From Ferdinandcohnia sp036962705 (lineage in GTDB: Bacteria; Bacillota; Bacilli; Bacillales; Bacillaceae_L): 64,000 nt of DNA. The stretch is taken from positions 62,001 to 126,000 of the forward strand of contig NZ_JBALOQ010000019.1 in assembly GCF_036962705.1 (NCBI RefSeq). The letters are read 5' to 3'. Under the pieces are notes generated by a model. That model was given only the letters and a program-made list of their open reading frames with translations. It was not told the DNA's origin and made no database searches. Within the stretch, counting starts at the first letter, position 1. Every line of letters starts with the position of its first letter. Below are positions 7,265-15,604 of the stretch, in pieces. The translations under genes and the position numbers were made by a program.

Positions 7265-9649
7265 TTAGTTACGTAATGGTTTTCCTTTGACAAGCATGTG
7301 CTGCATTCTTTGCTGTGTCTTTGATTCACCCACAAGGCTTAGGAATGCTTCACGCTCTATGTCTAGTAAATATTGCTCATCTACCTCAGTACCGTATGGA
7401 ACATTACCACCTGCTATAACCCATGCAAGCTTCTTCGCGATCTTAAGATCATGGTCTGAAATATAGCCGGAATATTTCATGGCTTGTGCACCTAAAAGCA
7501 AGGTGGCATAACCTGTTTCACCAACCACTGGTACCTTCTTACGTACTGGAGCTTTATAGCCTTGAGCCGATAATGCTAATACTGATTGTTTAGCGTCATG
7601 GATAAGGTGATCACCATTAAAACTTATTCCGTCTTCTTTCGTTAAGAAATTATTTATACGTGCTTCATCAGCTGATGTTGATACTTTCGCCATTGCGATT
7701 GTTTCGAATACTTTATTTGCAACATTTTGGAGATTAACTTCTACTCCTGTCGGCATTCCACCGAGATGGTTAATATAAAGCTCTTTATTACCACCTCCAC
7801 CAGGGATAACTCCAACACCTACTTCAACTAACCCCATGTACGTTTCGCTTGAAGCTTGAACTTTCGATGCAGGTAAACAGATTTCTGCTCCTCCACCAAG
7901 AGTCATTCCAAATGGTGCTACCACCACCGGTTTTTCACTGTATTTGATATTCATCATCGCTTGTTGGAAATTGCGTACAACTAGGTCGATGTCATAGAAA
8001 TTGTCATCCTGTGCTTCCATTAAAATCATTGCAAGGTTTGCACCGACACAGAAGTTCTTTGCTTGGTTTCCAATGACTAGGCCTTTGTAGTTTTTAGCCA
8101 CTTCTTCAAGGGCGTAGTTGATCATTTGAATGATATCGAAACCGATTGCATTATTCGGTGATGTGAATTCTAACAATGCAACATCGTTGCCTATATCTAT
8201 TAAACTAGCACCACTATTTTTTTTGATGACACCATTTGTTTCTTTTAATGTTTTAATATGAATGTTCTTCGGATTAACTTTACTAGCTTTATAATCCCCA
8301 TTTTGATAATAAGAAACGAAGCCATTTTCATTTTTATAAAAGGAAGTATTCCCGTTTGCTAGCATTTCTTTTATCCATCCTGGTACTACAGAGCCTTCTG
8401 CTTCCATCTTCTTTACAGATTTTTCAAGACCGATTGCATCCCACATTTCAAATGGACCTAATTGCCAGCCAAAGCCCCACTTCATTGCTTCATCAATTGC
8501 GACAATATCGTCCGCAATTTCTCCTAGAAGATTAGCTGAATAGATGAGTGCTGGACTTGTAATATTCCATAAAAGCTTTCCAGCACGATCCTCTGCATAT
8601 AAAAGAGTTTTGAGCTTATTTGCTGTGCCTTTTACTTGTTTAATAGATGCCGTTACTGGAGTTTGAAGCTTCTTGCGCTCTTCGTATTCAAGTGTTTCAG
8701 GGTTTAATTCAAGAATTTCCTTACCTTTTTTCCAGAAGAAGCCTTGGCCTGTTTTACTACCTAGCCATCCTTTTTCCTGCATTTTCTTCATGAAATCAGG
8801 AACATCAAAAACTTCTTTTTCTTCCCCTTCAACTTGCTCATAAACATTGTTTGCAACGTGAATAAATGTATCTAGTCCAACAACATCAAGGGTACGGAAG
8901 GTTGCACTCTTCGGTCGACCAATCATTGGACCTGTAACTGAGTCTACTTCACCGATGCTATACCCACCTTTCAGCATTTCACGAACGGTTACAAGCAATC
9001 CATATGTGCCAATTCGATTTGCGATGAAATTAGGTGTATCCTTCGCTTCAACGACACCTTTACCGAGTACGTCCTCACCAAAAATTTTCAAATAAGAAAG
9101 TACTTCTGGACTTGTGTGTTTTGTTGGAATCACTTCAAGTAACTTCAAATAACGTGGTGGGTTGAAGAAGTGGGTTCCTAAAAAGTGCTTTTGAAAATCC
9201 TCTGAACGTCCTTCAGCCATTGCTTCAACCGAAATACCAGATGTATTAGAGCTTACGATGCTACCTGGCTTTCTTACTTTGTCGATTTGGCTAAAAACCT
9301 TTTTCTTTACGTCAAGGTTTTCAACAACCACTTCAATAATCCAATCCACTTCTGCAAGCTTTGCTAAATCATCTTCAAAGTTTCCAGTTGTGATGAGAGC
9401 AATGTTTTCTTTAGAAGTTAATGGTGCAGGCTTTTGTTTTAACAACTTTTGGACAGCTGTATTACTTAAACGATTTCGGACTTCTTTATCCTCAAGTGTA
9501 AGCCCTTTCTTTTTTTCTACTTCTAAAAGTTCACGAGGAACAATATCTAATAGTAAGGTAGGTATTCCGATGTTTGCTAAATGTGCAGCAATACCTGAGC
9601 CCATAACCCCCGAACCAAGAACTGCAGCTCTTTTAATGCTTTGGATCAT
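7265..9649 (-). CDS. fadN: 3-hydroxyacyl-CoA dehydrogenase / enoyl-CoA hydratase FadN
   Basis: A 794-residue bifunctional enzyme. The N-terminal NAD-binding domain begins AAVLGSGVMGSGIAAHLA (residues 8-25), the dehydrogenase C-domain follows (FFNPPRYLKLLEVIP near 167), and the C-terminal third is a crotonase-fold hydratase (VVVAPFGMTLGGGAEICL near 575 and EVGVGVIPGGGGNKEL near 608). This order, dehydrogenase first, is the Gram-positive FadN arrangement and the reverse of E. coli FadB. It leads the operon behind the FadR operator. A GTG codon 3 bp upstream of the ATG is an alternative start. Confidence 0.95.
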   Translation of the reverse strand: MIQSIKRAAVLGSGVMGSGIAAHLANIGIPTLLLDIVPRELLEVEKKKGLTLEDKEVRNRLSNTAVQKLLKQKPAPLTSKENIALITTGNFEDDLAKLAEVDWIIEVVVENLDVKKKVFSQIDKVRKPGSIVSSNTSGISVEAMAEGRSEDFQKHFLGTHFFNPPRYLKLLEVIPTKHTSPEVLSYLKIFGEDVLGKGVVEAKDTPNFIANRIGTYGLLVTVREMLKGGYSIGEVDSVTGPMIGRPKSATFRTLDVVGLDTFIHVANNVYEQVEGEEKEVFDVPDFMKKMQEKGWLGSKTGQGFFWKKGKEILELNPETLEYEERKKLQTPVTASIKQVKGTANKLKTLLYAEDRAGKLLWNITSPALIYSANLLGEIADDIVAIDEAMKWGFGWQLGPFEMWDAIGLEKSVKKMEAEGSVVPGWIKEMLANGNTSFYKNENGFVSYYQNGDYKASKVNPKNIHIKTLKETNGVIKKNSGASLIDIGNDVALLEFTSPNNAIGFDIIQMINYALEEVAKNYKGLVIGNQAKNFCVGANLAMILMEAQDDNFYDIDLVVRNFQQAMMNIKYSEKPVVVAPFGMTLGGGAEICLPASKVQASSETYMGLVEVGVGVIPGGGGNKELYINHLGGMPTGVEVNLQNVANKVFETIAMAKVSTSADEARINNFLTKEDGISFNGDHLIHDAKQSVLALSAQGYKAPVRKKVPVVGETGYATLLLGAQAMKYSGYISDHDLKIAKKLAWVIAGGNVPYGTEVDEQYLLDIEREAFLSLVGESKTQQRMQHMLVKGKPLRN

Positions 9650-9675
9650 TCACAGTTTCCCCCTTTAATTCATTT

Positions 9676-9693
9676 TGAATGAACACTCATTCA
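9676..9693 (-). promoter_or_regulatory. FadR operator of fadNAE
   Basis: TGAATGAACACTCATTCA is an 18-bp palindrome that matches the Bacillus FadR consensus TGAATGANTANTCATTCA except in the centre, 26 bp upstream of the fadN start. FadR (a TetR-family repressor) releases such sites on binding long-chain acyl-CoA. Confidence 0.9.
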
Positions 9694-9896
9694 TTTTTTC
9701 TCCAAAAAAAATATCCCTTATTCTATTTCACCCCATGGAATTTTGAACTTCCTAAAGAATGAGTTCCTTTATATCTAAATATAAAACAATATTTAAATTT
9801 TCGCAATATATTCAAGAAACAATTTTTCTTTTTCTTTTTTATTCGCATTTAAAAAGCGGAATCAGGTGATTCTATGAAATGGAGGTGACAATCCAA

Positions 9897-10046
9897 ATGG
9901 CTAAAGTTGATAAAAACCCATCTAAACGCGCCGTTAGTGCAGCTAGTGTAAAAGGAAATGCTGGGCCTGATTCCAGAGAAAAATTTGGGAAAACCCAATC
10001 CACAAACCAACAATACGGTGCGCATAATACGGGTGGAGAAGAATAA
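9897..10046 (+). CDS. yuzL: Small YuzL-family protein
   Basis: A 49-residue hydrophilic protein beginning MAKVDKNPSKRAVSAASV and containing VKGNAGP, with a Gln/Asn-rich C-terminal half. The pattern SAASVKGNAGP is what I recall for the YuzL family, and the location between fadN and fadM is where yuzL sits in B. subtilis. The RBS GGAGGTG is 9 bp upstream of the ATG. It lacks cysteine and membrane segments. Function is unknown; size and composition would fit a minor spore protein, which is inference. Confidence 0.8.
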   Translation: MAKVDKNPSKRAVSAASVKGNAGPDSREKFGKTQSTNQQYGAHNTGGEE

Positions 10047-10058
10047 TTAGAATTGTAG

Positions 10059-10475
10059 ATCTCGATGAAGGGGATTGCAGTGGGAAATCCCGAATCAATT
10101 CCCCTTCATAACCTTGATGAAGAGGATTATGCTGGGGTATCCCAGGCCAACTCCCCTTCATTACCTCGATGAAAAGGATTATGCTGGGGTATCCCGGGCC
10201 AATTCCTCTTCATAACCTCGATGAAGAGGGGTATGCTGTGATATCCATGGCCAATTCCCCTTCATATACCGGATGAAGAGGGTTATGCTGCTGATATCCA
10301 TGGCCAATTCCCCTTCATATACCGGATGAAGAGGATTCAGGGGGAATATCCCAGATCAAATCCTCTTCATAACCTTGATAAAGAGGATTTCGGTGTAAGA
10401 TCTCAGACCCGATTCCCTTCATAAACACGATGAAGAGGATTTTCTATACAAAACTAATGCAGAATACCCTTCAAA
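10059..10475. repeat. Tandem array of eight ~52-bp hairpin units
   Basis: Eight head-to-tail units start near 10059, 10111, 10163, 10215, 10268, 10321, 10372 and 10424, period 51-53 bp. Each has arms of the type GATGAAGAGGATT and AATTCCTCTTCAT enclosing ~25 bp, often with an inner GGGGTATCCC. The units differ by point changes, mostly in the loop. No reading frame or RBS is convincing. The array lies between the ends of yuzL and fadM, which converge. Confidence 0.93.
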
Positions 10476-10511
10476 CATAAAATAAGTTTACTTGCAAGCC
10501 AAAACAAAAAA

Positions 10512-10545
10512 CAGCGCGAGAAAAACATTTTGTTTCCCTCGCACT
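10512..10545 (-). terminator. Terminator of fadM
   Basis: On the minus strand CAGTGCGAG..CTCGCGCTG pairs as a stem and is followed by TTTTTTG, 20 bp beyond the fadM stop. Confidence 0.7.
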
Positions 10546-10565
10546 GCTTCCATTTTTCAAACAAC

Positions 10566-11483
10566 CTACTTCCCAAACACACCTTTCAAAACGAAAGCTA
10601 CGTTTGCTGGACGTTCTGCAAGACGTCTCATGAAATAACCATACCAGTCGGTTCCATACGGTACATACACGCGCATGGTATAGCCTTCTTTTACGAGTTC
10701 CTCATGTCGTTCTGTCCGAATCCCATAAAGCATTTGGAACTCAAATTCGTCATGGCTGATATTGTGCTCCTTCACTAATTCCTTCGTATATTGAATCATC
10801 GCCTCATCATGTGAAGCAACTGCTGTATAGTTTCCATTTAACAGATGCATTTTTATGATTTTCTTAAAGTTCTCATCGACATCCTTCTTCTCTGGGAATG
10901 CTACTTCAGGAGATTCCTTATAGGCACCCTTAACTAGGCGAAGATTTGGATTATACTCATTTAATTCCTCAATATCTTTTACAGTACGATACAAATATGC
11001 TTGAATAACTGTTCCCACATTGTCATAGTCTTTTCGAAGCTCTTTAAAGATCTCAATTGTCTTCTTACATCTTGTGTAATCCTCCATGTCGATGGTAACG
11101 AAGACATCGTTTTCTTTTGCAGCATCAAGAATTCTGCGCATATTATTCATCACAACTTCATCTGAAATGTCCAAACCCATTGAGGTCATTTTCAAAGAAA
11201 GCTGTGCATTTAATTCCTCTCGACCAATTGCTTTTATTGCATCGATTGAGCCATCAGCCATCAGATTTGCTTCTTCTACACTGTCGACAAATTCACCAAG
11301 ATAATCAATGGTGACCGCAAGACCTTTCGCATTAAGCTCTTGAATTTTTTTTACGGCTAAATCGATTGTTTCCCCAGCGACAAATCTTGCTGCACCAAAG
11401 CGTAAGCCATATTTTCTCGCAATTTTTGTAAACGCTTTATTCTTAGATAAAAATAAAAAGAAATTTCGTAAAACTTGTTCCAT
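10566..11483 (-). CDS. fadM: Proline dehydrogenase
   Basis: A 305-residue FAD-dependent proline dehydrogenase of the short Gram-positive type (TIM barrel only, no DNA-binding or P5C dehydrogenase domain). It oxidises proline to pyrroline-5-carboxylate. Visible motifs are VTIDYLGEFVDS near 57, FVTIDMEDYTRC near 127, RLVKGAYKE near 181 and, near the C-terminus, YVPYGTDWYGYFMRRLAERPAN, whose paired Arg residues bind the proline carboxylate. No partner P5C dehydrogenase gene is adjacent. Synteny equates it with B. subtilis yusM/fadM rather than putB. Confidence 0.9.
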   Translation of the reverse strand: MEQVLRNFFLFLSKNKAFTKIARKYGLRFGAARFVAGETIDLAVKKIQELNAKGLAVTIDYLGEFVDSVEEANLMADGSIDAIKAIGREELNAQLSLKMTSMGLDISDEVVMNNMRRILDAAKENDVFVTIDMEDYTRCKKTIEIFKELRKDYDNVGTVIQAYLYRTVKDIEELNEYNPNLRLVKGAYKESPEVAFPEKKDVDENFKKIIKMHLLNGNYTAVASHDEAMIQYTKELVKEHNISHDEFEFQMLYGIRTERHEELVKEGYTMRVYVPYGTDWYGYFMRRLAERPANVAFVLKGVFGK

Positions 11484-11592
11484 TCCAAGCTCCTCCTCGA
11501 AAGGTACTCTAGTTGCAATTCTATTAATCTCTTAATTTCAAATATAGTTTATCACGTTTATTTTGCTTTGAATATACACCTAAAAAAGTTTT

Positions 11593-11607
11593 TCGAAACG
11601 CTTTCAT
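11593..11607 (-). promoter_or_regulatory. Possible CcpA cre site
   Basis: On the minus strand ATGAAAGCGTTTCGA resembles the cre consensus WTGNAANCGNWWNCA with a mismatch at the final CA. It lies about 110 bp upstream of the proline dehydrogenase start, as expected for carbon-catabolite control. Unproven. Confidence 0.4.
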
Positions 11608-11613
11608 TAAGTA

Positions 11614-11632
11614 TTGTATGCATTGCATACAA
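11614..11632. promoter_or_regulatory. Palindrome between divergent fadM and coat genes
   Basis: TTGTATGC-ATT-GCATACAA is a perfect 8-bp inverted repeat with a 3-bp centre, 53 bp upstream of the first coat gene. It looks like an operator, but I cannot name the regulator. Confidence 0.45.
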
Positions 11633-11684
11633 AAACGTTTAATTGGAAACCTAATATTGAAAAAATGGATAAGGAGGCTTCAAT

Positions 11685-12002
11685 ATGCAACAACAGCAAT
11701 CACAACAGCAGCAACCTTTGTATACTCCAAAGGGACCACAAATGTCAGAAGCACCAGCGGTTATTACATCAAAGGATCTGTTGTATTTAACCGATATGAT
11801 GTCATGGAATCTATTGGCATTAAAAAAGGCACATTTCTTTGCGGGTCAATGTCAGATTCCTGAAATCTCACAAGCGCTAGAAAAAGCATGCCAAATGCAC
11901 GAGCGTCACTATCGCCAAATTTTAAATCATATGCAAAAGCATACAGGTCAACCGCCACAGCAACCAAGTCAAAACCAAATCCAAAGCCAGCAAATGCAAT
12001 AA
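11685..12002 (+). CDS. CotF-like spore coat protein
   Basis: A 105-residue protein with a Gln-rich N-terminal tail (MQQQQSQQQQ), a helical core ITSKDLLYLTDMMSWNLLALKKAHF..EKACQMHERHYRQILNHM, and a second Gln/Pro-rich tail. The core resembles the ferritin-like CotF/YusN fold. An AAGGAGG RBS lies upstream. It is 13 bp from the next, related gene, so the two form a pair and may be partners in the coat or in its inner layers. Confidence 0.75.
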   Translation: MQQQQSQQQQPLYTPKGPQMSEAPAVITSKDLLYLTDMMSWNLLALKKAHFFAGQCQIPEISQALEKACQMHERHYRQILNHMQKHTGQPPQQPSQNQIQSQQMQ

Positions 12003-12015
12003 GGGGGCTACATAA

Positions 12016-12381
12016 ATGAATCAACAAATGAACCAGCAAATGAATCAAAATCAAAACCAAGTGAAAAATCCAAAAACAACTGTTCCAAAAACGCCACAAA
12101 TGAACGATCGCGATTTTATCAACGACATGTTAGCAACAGAAAAATACATGACATCAGCATACAGCACAGCTTTACATGAGATGAGTCATGACGGATTATA
12201 TGAGGATATCCGATCCATTTTTAATGAAACACAGGATTGTCAAAGGGAACTCTATAATCTCATGTTTAAAAATGGATGGTATAAGCTTGAGGAAGAAGAA
12301 ACACAAAAGGTTCAACAAAAGCTACAACAGTTTTATAACTATACAACTACACAATTTCCAAACCACAATACCGTCCAATAA
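12016..12381 (+). CDS. Coat F domain protein (YusN-like)
   Basis: A 121-residue coat F domain protein: a repetitive MNQQMNQQMNQNQNQ leader, then NDRDFINDMLATEKYMTSAYSTALHEMSHDGLYEDIRSIF..QRELYNLMFKNGWYKLE, the helical signature of CotF proteins assembled around the forespore. The RBS GGGGG is 8 bp ahead of the ATG. Position after proline dehydrogenase matches yusN of B. subtilis, although that species has one gene where this window has two. Confidence 0.85.
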   Translation: MNQQMNQQMNQNQNQVKNPKTTVPKTPQMNDRDFINDMLATEKYMTSAYSTALHEMSHDGLYEDIRSIFNETQDCQRELYNLMFKNGWYKLEEEETQKVQQKLQQFYNYTTTQFPNHNTVQ

Positions 12382-12390
12382 TTAGATATG

Positions 12391-12488
12391 TGCAAGGCAC
12401 CCGCCTATCTGCGACAAGCATAAGACAAGCGCTGACAGAAGGTGCATTTGACCTTCCGAAGACTAGAGCCGATTGCGCGTGAACTAGA
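12391..12488 (+). repeat. Dispersed repeat R2, copy 1
   Basis: Shares with 31422-31543 the ordered blocks GCAAGG, GCGACAAGCA, GCGCTGA.AGAAGG, TTTG.CCTTC and GATTG. GAAGGtgcatttgaCCTTC forms a small hairpin. It fills the space between the convergent coat gene and yusU. Confidence 0.75.
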
Positions 12489-12497
12489 AATAAAAAA

Positions 12498-12531
12498 AGA
12501 GATGAAGCCCTCAAAAGGTGCCTCATCTCTT
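12498..12531 (-). terminator. Terminator overlapping the yusU stop codon
   Basis: AAGAGATGA..TCATCTCTT arms around GGCACCTTTTGAGGGC, followed by TTTTTTT on the minus strand; the ascending arm contains the yusU stop codon. Confidence 0.75.
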
Positions 12532-12778
12532 ACTTATTTCTTGAACGATGTTCTTCATTTAATTTTTTGATGTCTGCAATGATTTCCTTGATACCTTCTT
12601 TTGCATCAGGATACGTTTCGTTCCAGTGCTTTGCAAGTGGTGGCATTGATTTTGAAATATGCATATAGAGCGACCAAAGCTTTACCTTTTCCATTAATTC
12701 AGGTGAACTTTCACCAAGTAAAAGCTCTGTGTACTTTTCTAGCAATCCATCAACTTGTTCCTCTATTTTTTGATTCAT
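12530..12778 (-). CDS. yusU: YusU-family (DUF2573) protein
   Basis: An 82-residue soluble helical protein (EQVDGLLEKYTELLLGESSPELMEKVKLWSLYMHISKSMPPLAKHW). Family members are small, conserved in Bacillus, and of unknown function. The start codon is 1 bp from the end of the FhuF-like gene, so it is co-translated with siderophore-uptake genes here, as yusU is with yusV in B. subtilis; a role in iron handling is inferred from that alone. Confidence 0.85.
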   Translation of the reverse strand: MNQKIEEQVDGLLEKYTELLLGESSPELMEKVKLWSLYMHISKSMPPLAKHWNETYPDAKEGIKEIIADIKKLNEEHRSRNK

Positions 12779-12779
12779 C

Positions 12780-13556
12780 TTATTTATCTCCTATTTTACA
12801 ATTTAGCGGACAGGTTTTACAACGGTCTTCGGTACTTGTTGACTTATAGTAGAGACAGCAAGTTTTCCTAGTTCGGATGTTTTGTTCATATTCTGGGCGA
12901 AATACCTTTACACCGAAATAACGTGATAACGGGTTGAATGCAATTGGCCCGAATAATTCTCCTTCTGCTTTCTTCACGAGATACTCAAAGTCTTCCTGGA
13001 TGATCTTTCGTTTATCATCAAACTCATGTTTTGCCAACACAGATTCATAGAGCCAATACACATAAATCGCAACATTTTCCCAAAGAACCTTTTTCGATAA
13101 CCCTGAATGTTTTGTAAGAGTCATCATAACTTCATGGATATGATCATGAAAAATAGCACGAACGGTTTCATCTCGCCATTTATCTCGAGAATCGGAAGGT
13201 GCTGACACGGTCTGAAGGTCAGAAAAATAGAACTTCGGATTCCAATACCAAAGTTTCTCTCCTTCACTTGTTTCTAATGATATGTTGGACAATGATACAT
13301 TTAATCGTTTGTTTAAGACCGTCATTGCATACAAATTAAGGACGGCGAAAAATCCATAACGCTTCATAAACATCGACGCCGCTACACGTTTATCTGGTGC
13401 AGAAATCTTTTGTCCGACATTTTCTAAATACTGTTTTATTTTTTCCTCATTAAAAAGCTCTATCATCGGACTAGATAGACTTGATTGGAATCGCCTGTCA
13501 CTAAAACGGAATTCCTTTAATTGTTCGATTTCCGTTTCCAAAAGGAGGTTTGACAT
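12780..13556 (-). CDS. FhuF-like siderophore ferric reductase
   Basis: A 258-residue protein whose last 30 residues hold Cys233-Cys234-x11-Cys246-x2-Cys249, the C-C-x(10-11)-C-x2-C pattern that binds the [2Fe-2S] cluster of FhuF ferric-siderophore reductases; an extra Cys253 follows. It would release iron from the imported complex in the cytoplasm. It lies downstream of the ABC ATPase across R1 copy 3 and is immediately followed by yusU. RBS AAGAGAGGAG precedes the ATG. Confidence 0.85.
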   Translation of the reverse strand: MSNLLLETEIEQLKEFRFSDRRFQSSLSSPMIELFNEEKIKQYLENVGQKISAPDKRVAASMFMKRYGFFAVLNLYAMTVLNKRLNVSLSNISLETSEGEKLWYWNPKFYFSDLQTVSAPSDSRDKWRDETVRAIFHDHIHEVMMTLTKHSGLSKKVLWENVAIYVYWLYESVLAKHEFDDKRKIIQEDFEYLVKKAEGELFGPIAFNPLSRYFGVKVFRPEYEQNIRTRKTCCLYYKSTSTEDRCKTCPLNCKIGDK

Positions 13557-13573
13557 CTTTATACTCCTCTCTT

Positions 13574-13700
13574 AATCAAATGCGCCTTAGCGTATTTACT
13601 GCCCGATTTTATTCGAGCTTGTCTCGAAAAATTTCCTTTAAAAAATCGTGGCATTCGCCGGAGGCTTAAACTTTATTCAGCTACTGCTGAACAAAGTTTA
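13574..13700 (-). repeat. Dispersed structured repeat R1, copy 3
   Basis: Starts AATCAAATGCGCCTTAGCGT; central ATTCGAGCTTGTCTCGAA; CGCCGGAGGCTTAAACTTTATTCAGC at the end. Its closing hairpin runs into the ATPase gene: the distal arm (GCTGAACAAAGTTT) encodes the last residues of that protein. Confidence 0.88.
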
Positions 13701-14493
13701 GTATACGTCTTCCCTTGCCATGTGGAATGCATAAAGGTGTTCCGAACAACGGATCAACTGTAACTTCACAATTCATCCCAAACACGTCTTTTACAAGGCT
13801 CCCATTAACGACAAATTCAGGTTTCCCCTGTCCGTAAATTTGTTTGTCCTTTATCGCTACAATATGATGGGCATAGCGACAAGCTAAATTTAAATCATGT
13901 AAAACCATAATGATGGTTCGTTCTTCAGATTCATTCAATTCAAATAAAAGGTCAAGAATCTCGATTTGATGTGTCATATCAAGATAGGTGGTTGGTTCAT
14001 CGAGTAATATAATATCGGTTTGCTGCGCAAGTGTCATCGCAATCCAAGCACGTTGGCGTTGACCGCCTGAGAGAGAATCGACGGTCCGCTCAGCAAAATC
14101 TGTCATATTGGTAGCCTCTAGTGCATGTTTCACCATATTCTCGTCTTCTTCAGTCCATTGCTTGAGCCAGTTTTGGTAAGGGTAACGGCCTTGTTTGACT
14201 AACTGGAGGACAGTCAAGCCTTCAGGAGCAGTTGGTCCTTGCGGAAGAATAGCAAGCTTTCTCGCTACTTCTTTTGTTGGAAGTTTCGCGATCATCTCTC
14301 CTTCTAGGAGAATGGCTCCTTGTTTTGGCTTTAGAAGTCTTGCTAAAGAACGTAGCAAGGTTGATTTTCCACATCCATTACCACCGATAAAAACAGTAAT
14401 TTCACCTTTTGGAATTTCAAGATGTAAGTCTTCGATGATAATAGAGTCACCGTACGATAAAGTTAATTTTTCTGTTTCCAATGCATTCATCAA
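13681..14493 (-). CDS. yusV: Iron-siderophore ABC transporter, ATP-binding protein (YusV-like)
   Basis: A 270-residue ABC ATPase of the FecE/FhuC type. Walker A is GGNGCGKST (residues 38-46, with Gly where Pro is commoner), the Q-loop region LAILPQGP, the signature LSGGQRQRAWIAMTLAQ near 141, Walker B DIILLDEPTTYLD near 160, and the switch His in VLHDLNLACRYAHH. It powers the two permeases upstream. YusV in B. subtilis serves several siderophore importers lacking their own ATPase; here the permeases are adjacent. The C-terminus is encoded inside R1 copy 3. Confidence 0.93.
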   Translation of the reverse strand: MMNALETEKLTLSYGDSIIIEDLHLEIPKGEITVFIGGNGCGKSTLLRSLARLLKPKQGAILLEGEMIAKLPTKEVARKLAILPQGPTAPEGLTVLQLVKQGRYPYQNWLKQWTEEDENMVKHALEATNMTDFAERTVDSLSGGQRQRAWIAMTLAQQTDIILLDEPTTYLDMTHQIEILDLLFELNESEERTIIMVLHDLNLACRYAHHIVAIKDKQIYGQGKPEFVVNGSLVKDVFGMNCEVTVDPLFGTPLCIPHGKGRRILNFVQQ

Positions 14494-14545
14494 GTACGCC
14501 CCCTTACAAATATTTCAAATCCGTTGTCGAAGAAGTGGACCATAT

Positions 14546-15604
14546 CTAGCTATTCCTACTCTTGTAGAGCAAATAGATAAAATAAGGTGCTCCTATTGCA
14601 GCGGTAAAAACACCAGCTGGAACTTCCGTTGGAGAAAATACGGTTCTGCCAATTAAATCAGCTAGCATCACAAGGATTCCCCCTAAAAGGGCTGCAGTTG
14701 GTAGCAATGCGCCAAAGGCTGAACCAACCAATCTCCGTGCCATATGTGGTGCCATCAATCCAACAAAACCTATCCCTCCAGCAAAAGCAACCGCACTACC
14801 TGTTAACGCTGTACTAGCAAGTAATAATAGAAATCTTTGTTTCTGTACGGAACTTCCTACTCCAGTTGCAAGCTCTTCTCCTAGCTCCTGAATGTTTAAG
14901 TTTCGAGCGAGCATAAAGCATATGATCAATAAAAGAATGACAACAGGACTTAGGATATGTACATTTGCCCATGTTGAGCCATTTACAGTCCCTGTAATCC
15001 AAATGTTCGCCTGACTTGCTTGATAAATCGGTCCCATTATCATAAATGTTGTGGTCAATGCTTGTGTGAGGGCAGAAACTCCGATTCCTATTAATACAAG
15101 TCGAATAGGTGAAACTCCATTTTTCCAAGCTAATACATACACTAAAAAAGCGACAACAGTTGCACCAATAAATGCAGCAGCTGGCATCCATTTTATACTT
15201 ACGGTTAAGGCATTACTTGAATTTGAGAAGAACGCTAAAAAGGCAACAACCGCGACAGATGCACCACCTGTAATCCCTAAAATATCTGGTGAGGCAAGTG
15301 GATTTCGAATAATACCTTGTAGAATACTACCTGCAGCTGCAAGCGCCATCCCTACTAAAAAGGCAATGATTATTCGTGGTAAACGAAACGATGTGACGAC
15401 CAATTGCTCCATTCGCGTACCATATCCAAATAATGTTTTTACAACCGTAATAGGGTCGATCTTCATTTCTCCAAGCCCCGTACTTATTAAAAACAGGGCA
15501 AGTGCCACTGCTATTAAAATAAAAAATGTGACAAGTGCTTTATTATCAATTAAAAAGGAGACATCACCTTTTTTCCCAATACGAAAAGCTCTATATTTAT
15601 TCAT
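14546..15604 (-). CDS. Iron-siderophore ABC transporter permease (FecCD family)
   Basis: A 352-residue FecCD-family permease with about nine hydrophobic segments and the family motifs RLPRIIIAFLVGMALAAAGSILQGIIRNPLASPDILG (residues 73-109) and GGIGFVGLMAPHMARRLVG near 276, the ATPase-coupling region. The start ATG overlaps the stop of the preceding permease by 4 bp (ATGA), showing translational coupling. With its neighbour it forms the heterodimeric channel for a hydroxamate- or catecholate-type ferric siderophore; substrate is not shown by sequence. Confidence 0.93.
   Translation of the reverse strand: MNKYRAFRIGKKGDVSFLIDNKALVTFFILIAVALALFLISTGLGEMKIDPITVVKTLFGYGTRMEQLVVTSFRLPRIIIAFLVGMALAAAGSILQGIIRNPLASPDILGITGGASVAVVAFLAFFSNSSNALTVSIKWMPAAAFIGATVVAFLVYVLAWKNGVSPIRLVLIGIGVSALTQALTTTFMIMGPIYQASQANIWITGTVNGSTWANVHILSPVVILLLIICFMLARNLNIQELGEELATGVGSSVQKQRFLLLLASTALTGSAVAFAGGIGFVGLMAPHMARRLVGSAFGALLPTAALLGGILVMLADLIGRTVFSPTEVPAGVFTAAIGAPYFIYLLYKSRNS

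Noticed and set aside
7201..7335. N-terminal extension of fadA
   Set aside because: It overlaps the fadN 3' end and lacks an RBS; the internal ATG at 7200 has AGGAGGG and matches thiolase N-termini.
9943..10161. 72-codon minus-strand open frame over yuzL and the hairpin array
   Set aside because: Antisense to the better supported yuzL and running into repeat units; no RBS.
10059..10475. Possible CRISPR array
   Set aside because: Units are contiguous, degenerate hairpins with no unique spacers and no cas genes nearby; treated as a tandem hairpin array.
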